Shown: one piece after another, positions 58,321-64,000 of the stretch | How the letters are laid out: the number at the start of each line of letters is the position of its first letter | How positions within the stretch are numbered: the first letter of the stretch is position 1 | From: Stictocephala bisonia | Taxonomy: Eukaryota > Arthropoda > Insecta > Hemiptera > Membracidae | Length of the DNA: 64,000 nt | Direction: 5' to 3' | Assembly: GCA_035578905.1 (NCBI GenBank) | Contig: JAQJVL010000057.1 | Location: 1,116,001 to 1,180,000, forward strand | The notes under the pieces: generated by a model | Told to the model about the DNA's origin: nothing | Database searches by the model: none | Seen by the model: only the letters and a program-made list of their open reading frames with translations | Translations under genes and position numbers: made by a program

Positions 58321-61300
58321 TTATAAAAATTCTAAAATGTTACTGTCATACATCCAAAGTTTTATTTTCATACAATAAACCTTCAAAGTACTGCAATTTT
58401 TAAATTCAAGTGGAATGCTGTTATAAAATGTTGGACCTGTATACTCATATGATCGTCTAAATATGTCTTTATTAACTTTTGGCAAACGAAAAATGTTATG
58501 CTCTGCATATCTTGCACTACTCATATAAGTTCATCTGTATTACAATGACCACTTCTTATATAAAAAATTCATAATACTTTAAATAAATGTTGAATGGGTA
58601 ATAATTTTAAATCAAAGTAAAGCGAAAATGAACTTACTCTTCTCCTTTGCCCCATTAGTAACGGATAAAGTGATTCTGTGTCACTCTTAATTTGTTAATT
58701 CAAAATGTAGAAGAACTTCCATAACACACAGTGCCATATTTGATTTTGGATTCAATTAATGCTAAATATATTATTTTAAAAGAGAGCGGTCACAAAATGT
58801 TTTCAAAAAATAGAAGCTTACTATGGAAAATTTTAAATTGCTGCGTAACTCTGAAATATGTTCTTCAAAGTTGAGTTTCTCATCCAGTAGTAGACCGAGA
58901 TATTTAAATTTGAACTTTGTCGATGGACGGACACACACAATTAATATTATCAATATCAGAGAGTGGTACTTCAACTCACCGGCAATATTATCAATATCAG
59001 AGAGTGGTACTTCAACTCACCGGCAATATTATCAATATCAGAGAGTGGTACTTCAACTCACCGGCAATATTATCAATATCAGAGAGTGGTACTTCAACTC
59101 ACCGGCAATATTATCAATATCAGAGAGTGGTACTTCAACTCACTGGCAATATTATCAATATCAGAGAGTGGTACTTCAACTCACCGGCAATATTATCAAT
59201 ATCAGAGAGTGGTACTTCAACTCACCGGCAAAATCAAAAGGTTTGATACCAAAGTTTACGTATTTAGTTTTTGTTAGATTAACTTGCATTCCATTTTCTG
59301 CACACCACATTTGTAATAAAGTTAGGTATTTTTTTAATGTTTTCAAAAATGATATTATAATCCTTGTGAGAGTAAAAAAAATGCAATGTCGTCAGCGAAA
59401 GCGCAGACTTCTCCAAGAAACTGTAAATATAGTAGATCGTTAATAAAAATTAAGAAAAGAATTGTGATATACATAATTTGAACTAATTTTATCTCCAACT
59501 CGTGTTTGTTGACATCTACCTTCAAGAAAACTTTCGAACCATTTTTGCGCGATTCCTCTTATTCCTATGTTATACATTTTTTTTCAACAATGTTGTGTGA
59601 TCTACTAGGTCAAAAGCCTCCCTAAAATCAACGAACAGCCTGGTTAACTTTTGACCACAGTTAAATCCACCATATATTTTTTTGTTATATTTAGTAAAGC
59701 ATCTTAGGTTGACTTTCACTTCTGAAATCCGTATTGTGTTTTATTAATAATTTTGAATTTATCCAAATATTTTGATAGCCTAATTTTAACAATTTTTTCA
59801 AATATTTTCGAAAAGACTGACAACAGGCTTATTGGTCTTAGATTATCTAAATTAATTGTCGGTCCTTTCTTCAATGAAGTAACAACCGTGCTTTATTTTA
59901 AACTTTCAGGAAAAACGCTTGAAGACAAACTTAAATTAATAATATGCGACAGAACCGGTGAAATAAAATTGGCTGTTTCTTTTATAATACTAACGTTCAG
60001 TTTATCAAATCCAGTTGATTTCTTGTTTTTTTTTTTTTTAATGACACCAACACTTCAAATTCAGTTGTCGGATACATAAAAAACTATCCAGCGCACTTGA
60101 ACAGAGGTAGGCTGCGCGACGCATCTGATGGTTGGCGACCTTGACCTAGACAATCAGCTGACTGCACCGTTACGAAGTATTTGTTTATCAGATCGTGAAT
60201 AATATTTTTATCTTCAACTGTTCTTCCGTCTTCTAACCTCACTTTATCTATTGTGTTCTTCATATGTCTACCTGTTAATGAATGTATTATCTTCCACTGA
60301 TTTGTGTTATCACCGTTACAGTTTGTAAGTAATGTTGAATAATAAAGTTTCTTTGTTTTATCTATATCTTCTTTTAATTTAGTACAACACTTTTCGTAGT
60401 AAGTTTTAAAATTCAAATCGTAAGGTTTTCTTTTGTTATATTGTTATACTTTTGTTTATACGATTAATCAAAGTCCTATTTATCCAGGGGTTAATTAATT
60501 TAGCTTTACTAATTTTGGAGGTTATGGGCACTGTCTTCGTACTTAAATTTACTTCTTGTTTTAAATGATCATGAAACATATAAAAACTCGTATTTACATC
60601 ATTATTAAGAATGAAAATATTCCAACCGAGGCACTGAGTTCTGATTTAATTAGTTCGTGATTTATAACTATTTTAGTTAGCTTATTGTCTAAAAATGTCC
60701 CAATATTGTCTGCTCTACTGTACGTTTCATATCTAAGTCCCAAAACACAATGATCAGTAATACCTAAATCGAAAACCCTGCTTGAAAAATTATTTATTTT
60801 ACGGTTTCTTCCAAAAATATGATCGACGAAATATGATAGACGAACTGCTATATTGAGTGATTCTTGTAGGCACATTTACAAGGAACATAAAACCCTGGTT
60901 ACTAAGTACACTTAAATAGTTCTGTTTAATTATTGAATTTCCAATCAAGTTTAAATTTACATCGCCTAGATAGATAACAACACCTTTGAGACTATGTAAG
61001 ATATCAGAGAATTCATTAATATATTGGTTTTCTGCATGGCTATGTAACTTATATAAACATAACAATCTGAAGGAACTATTATTAAAATTAACATCTAAAC
61101 GCAATGCATCAGCTGTCTGCATAGTTAAATCAATCTTATTAACCAATATGCCATTCTCAACATAACATAAGACTCCCCCAGGTCGATATTAATTATTACA
61201 ACATGCAAAAAGCTGGTATCCTTTAATGTTCCATGTTTAATGTTTAAACATCCTGGTAATGTTAAACAAGTCAATTTTATCTTTTCCAACCCATATTTCA

Positions 61301-61420
61301 CTTAATACTATAAAATGCAAATTATCCTGAAATTGAAAATTTTGAGGTAGAAAGAGATTGAAATTTTTTCTGAGACTTCTGATATTTGCATAAATTATGT
61401 TGAAACATTTGAAATTTCGG
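58321..61420 (-). pseudogene. LINE ORF2: endonuclease and reverse transcriptase, broken
   Basis: The endonuclease lies at about 61400-60700: NIRSLRKNFNLFLPQN, then IVLSEIWVGKDKIDLFNI, GGVLCYVENGILVNKIDL, the GDVNLNL motif, and a late VDHIF...GITDHCVL motif with the catalytic Asp-His. A linker follows at 60416-60084. The polymerase palm shows TVVTSLKKGP, then NLRPISLLSVFSKIFEKIVK and TQYGFQ at about 59855-59710. EAFDLVDHTTLL (the domain A aspartate, 59620-59590) and FADD at 59399-59388 (the catalytic box, F for the usual Y) come next, then FKYLGLLLDEKLNFEEHISE near 58900. The C-terminal piece ends at 58321. Frameshifts separate most blocks, and stop codons are frequent. It would make DNA by target-primed reverse transcription if intact. 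No single frame covers it, so it is a pseudogene. Confidence 0.85.
58941..59231. repeat. 41-bp minisatellite inside LINE reverse transcriptase (about 7 units)
   Basis: GGCAATATTATCAATATCAG followed by AGAGTGGTACTTCAACTCACC repeats every 41 bases with almost no divergence (one CACTGG variant near 59142). It lies between the FADD box and the KYLG motif of the minus-strand LINE. The period is not divisible by three, so each unit shifts frame and the three plus-strand frames all look open. The units are far more alike than the surrounding LINE is intact, so the expansion is recent. Confidence 0.93.
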
Positions 61421-61529
61421 GGAACATTAAAAGTTATAAATATTTTCGCTGTTATCGTGTATCATAGATAAAAATATATTTGTAAAGTAAGTTACTACTG
61501 TAAACTTTAGATACCAACTTGCATTTAGC

Positions 61530-62491
61530 TATAACATAAGAGATAACATGATTGCTTGTAAACACTTACTTACTAGCGTACAGATGTAGAGTTCATTTAA
61601 GTCTGTCAATACATGTTTCACCTGCACACTTCCTAGCAAGAAATTTACCATCTCTCTGCGCCTTGCGTAGCTATACCCAGTTTCATTGAAAATTTTCTTC
61701 AAGGCTTTTAAAAATAACTTATTTTCTGGTGATAGGTGATCATTTATGTAAAAACGCTGATCAGAAAATGCTGGATTAATCATCTTTGCAGTGAAAAACT
61801 TCTTTTCTGTGTACTTCTGCATCCATCCATTGGTCCTTGTCTAGTTTCTTTTGGAATTGAATGATCAGAGAAGGGCATCGAACTATGTTAAAAGATGGGA
61901 TACGGTGATCTGCAGCTATTTGGTTCTCATTAACGTCGATCTGTAATGCTACTCCTACATCTTTTACCATTTGCATAACGTTCTCATTTTGGGTTTCTGG
62001 AATTCAAATTACTTCAATGTTATTTTTTCTTGAGTACTGCTCTAACGTTCTATCTTTCCTTTAGTTGATCGACCTCAGTGTTCAGAGCAACGTTCTTCAG
62101 ACGAACCTCGTGAATTTCCTTTCTCATTTCACCCAATTCAGCACTTATTTACCCCATCAATACATTAGATTTGTCCAGTTTATCAGAAATAAACTGAACT
62201 GAACTAGTTAGTTCAATTATTTCGTTTTTGAAAGAGGCAAATTCATTCTGTGTATCCTTTTTGTAATCCTCAAGACACTTAACTATGAATTATTTCAAAT
62301 CAGCTTGTATACTTACATCTTGAGGTTGTTGTAAAGATCTGCAGCTTTTACATTTCCAGTCTTTATAGGATCTCGTCTCCTTGCCTTCCACGTCATCCTT
62401 AATACAGTTGACGTGAAACCTAACCTCACAAACACCAGCACACTTAATATCTGCACCATCTTTACCCACAGACACCACATACAGCTGACAT
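61530..62491 (-). pseudogene. LINE ORF1: PHD finger, coiled coil, FP25K-like domain, broken
   Basis: The Met codon at 62491 opens MSAVCGVCG, giving the first Cys pair. A one-base frame change then leads to GKDGADIKCAGVCEVRFHVN and C, and later DWKCKSCR, completing a C4HC3 PHD finger pattern at 62491-62310. A heptad-like region with internal stops follows (KNEIIELTSSV, LGEMRKEIHEVRLKN, TEVDQLKER), then the YSRKNNIEVI hallmark, QMVKDVGVALQIDV, AADHRIPSF, CPSLIIQFQKKLDKD and, after another frameshift, FYINDHLSPENKLFLKALKK. That order matches ORF1 proteins of LINEs with a baculovirus-FP-like domain. Such proteins bind element RNA. The damage here rules out a functional product. Confidence 0.8.
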
Positions 62492-62530
62492 TGTTTGTTA
62501 ATGTTTGTGAAAGCTGTTGACTGTCCGACT

Positions 62531-64000
62531 GAGGGATCTGAACTGTGAATTTATTGTTTCAAATACATTATTTTATACAAATAAATGTAATAGTAACATA
62601 TACGAAAGCCATATTTTTTAATCAAATCATACTTTTGTATGTATTAAACTATTTGTGGCCTAGTTGTAACTGAAATCTAAATTCAGTTTTTAGAACAAAT
62701 GTTTTTTAAGTTTCATTATGAACTTTATACTAATTTATTATGTATTCTATTTGATATATTTTTATTTATTTTTATTTCGATTTTGTTTTATCAATGCTTA
62801 TATACTTGTCCTGAAACCAAACTGTTAAATAATATAGTAATGAGGTTAGTGCTTTACGTTAAATGTAGTTTTGTTGTTAATGTTATTCGTTAAATTTTTT
62901 TTGAGGATAATATCTTAAATTAAATGTATTTTTGGTGTTAATGTTTTACGTTAAATGTATTTTTAAAGTTAATATCCTACGGTAATTATATTGTTGGCTT
63001 TAATGTTTTTCGTTAATTTTATTTTTGAGCTTAATGTATTACGTTAACTGTAGGTTTGAGTTTAATGTCTTATGTTAAATGTATTGCTGAGGTTAATGTC
63101 TTACGTTAATTGTAGGTTTGAGTTTAACGTCTTATGTTAAATGCATTGTTGAGCATAATGAAGACACTCATCTATTGGTTATTTTTTACTTTGTGTTTTT
63201 GTTATCAATGTCTTGTGATTTTTGACTGTGAAAATCTTGTTTTCGAAAGTCCTCAAGTTTACATTTCCAATTTTATGTGATTGTGTATGTGTGTGTGTTT
63301 GTGTTTTTCTTTTTATCTATAAAGTATCGTATTGTTTAGGTTAATACTGTATCTTAGGTTAAATATAGTGTTGGGGTTTGGATCTGACCATCATACCAGC
63401 CGGCCGTGTTATGTGTTTTATTTTTGTAAATATGTAAATTTTTGTATAATGTTTTTAATGTGACTGTTTTGACAACGTACAGTGGATGTGACCATAGAGT
63501 TCTTGCTCTGAAACCGGTAGTCCAATAAATAAGATTTTGTAGCTGAAGACGACAAAGGTACCTTATCCTTATTATTTGTTATTATATATCAGCTCATTAT
63601 TATTACCTTATTATTATATATCAGCTCAGGAGGCTTTAGCAATGAATTAATATCTTTGTCAAATCTATAATCTATTGTTTGCGCTATTGAATTTGAACTT
63701 GGCCATGTGCTTTGTATAAATATAATTTATTTTCTCACTCTCCTCCAAACATACCTCTAAGAAATCCATCATTCTTGCGCTGTCATGTCTCATATTGTTT
63801 TCATGTTTCATTCCCTGGTGATGTAGTTTGTTTTAGTCTCTAAAATATTTCACTGCTAGTTTTCTTCTCTTGTTATTTTATGTTTTGGAAATCTCAGTTA
63901 CTTTGTGTGTTCACCAATATAATGTTGTTATTATATAATTTATTAATGTTGTTCTTTTTCAAGAAGATTAGAATACTGATAAATCTTTTTGTGTAAAATT
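62531..64000. other. AT-rich end of window, no gene recognised
   Basis: It contains the degenerate array at 62843 and a 32-bp direct duplication with TTATTATATATCAGCTCA near 63580-63628. CCAATAAATAAGATTTTGTA near 63520 looks like a polyadenylation region of a gene or element, but no upstream coding sequence is visible. Confidence 0.4.
62843..63160 (+). repeat. Degenerate ~32-bp tandem array, about 10 units
   Basis: Variants of GTTAATGTTTTACGTTAAAT followed by GTATTTTTGAG recur at about 32-base spacing. Later units share TGTAGGTTTGAGTTTAATGT and TCTTATGTTAAATG, indicating a two-unit (about 64 bp) later duplication. Confidence 0.85.

Larger units (their letters stand above)
57672..62530 (-). 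mobile_element. Nearly full-length, decayed LINE (about 4.9 kb)
   Basis: Read on the minus strand the order is a short 5' region, ORF1 from Met at 62491 (PHD finger, coiled coil, FP25K-like C-terminal domain), ORF2 (endonuclease, linker, reverse transcriptase, C-terminal region), about 650 bases of 3' untranslated sequence, and an (ATT)n tail at 57694-57672. This two-ORF architecture with a PHD-type ORF1 is known from CR1/Jockey-group non-LTR retrotransposons. Many frameshifts and stops make it inactive. A 41-bp minisatellite has expanded inside its reverse-transcriptase region. Confidence 0.85.

Overview
The window looks like non-coding, repeat-dense nuclear DNA from an animal, most likely an insect. 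Evidence for this: AT-rich sequence, no bacterial gene organisation, non-LTR retrotransposons with an exonuclease/endonuclease-type domain and a reverse transcriptase, tRNA-derived SINE-like elements, Helitron-like elements, short DNA transposons with terminal inverted repeats, and a short run of the arthropod telomere motif (TTAGG/CCTAA). The order is inferred only; a hemipteran would fit, but nothing here proves it. I found no complete host protein-coding gene. The only convincing coding remnants are decayed LINE open reading frames. The long open frames at 23.4-25.3, 48.8-49.8 and 53.7-55.9 kb lie inside tandem arrays whose unit is a multiple of three, and are best read as by-products of that.

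Layout. 0.1-0.6 kb: a 36-bp minisatellite and a MITE fragment. 2.0-12.8 kb: a very large 92-bp satellite (about 117 units). 12.8-16.7 kb: two SINE-like insertions and a tRNA-like head. 16.7-23.0 kb: a 159-bp array split by a 3.1-kb terminal-inverted-repeat element. 23.4-26.2 kb: a 24-bp array. 26.8-27.6 kb: a TG-rich array and a complete MITE. 28.8-30.6 kb: a 146-bp array. 31.2-38.6 kb: a SINE, a LINE 3' end, two Helitron-like elements of equal length, a foldback cluster, a second SINE-like family, and a MITE and tRNA-like fragment. 38.8-39.2 kb: the 36-bp minisatellite again. 40.7-41.2 kb: a 138-bp array. 41.7 kb: a long hairpin. 45.1-45.5 kb: a MITE abutting a third 36-bp minisatellite locus. 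48.5-50.4 kb: a homogeneous 120-bp array. 51.3-52.9 kb: a LINE 3' half interrupted by a 0.3-kb insertion. 53.0-56.7 kb: a 54-bp array flanked by two oppositely oriented MITEs. 57.0-57.4 kb: an inverted second copy of the 0.3-kb insertion. 57.7-62.5 kb: a nearly full-length, decayed LINE on the minus strand. 62.8-63.2 kb: a degenerate 32-bp array. Tandem arrays make up more than a third of the window.

The main biological signal is how the repeats relate to one another. The 92-bp satellite unit resembles the 3' domain shared by two SINE-like families that have different heads, so the satellite appears to have arisen from a SINE tail. The 54-bp array has a solitary relative 10 kb away. A 41-bp minisatellite sits inside LINE reverse-transcriptase sequence. 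A MITE family with inverted terminal repeats of about 26 bp has six copies, all within about 600 bp of a tandem array. Together these suggest repeated conversion of dispersed elements into tandem arrays. All similarities were read by eye, without database searches.
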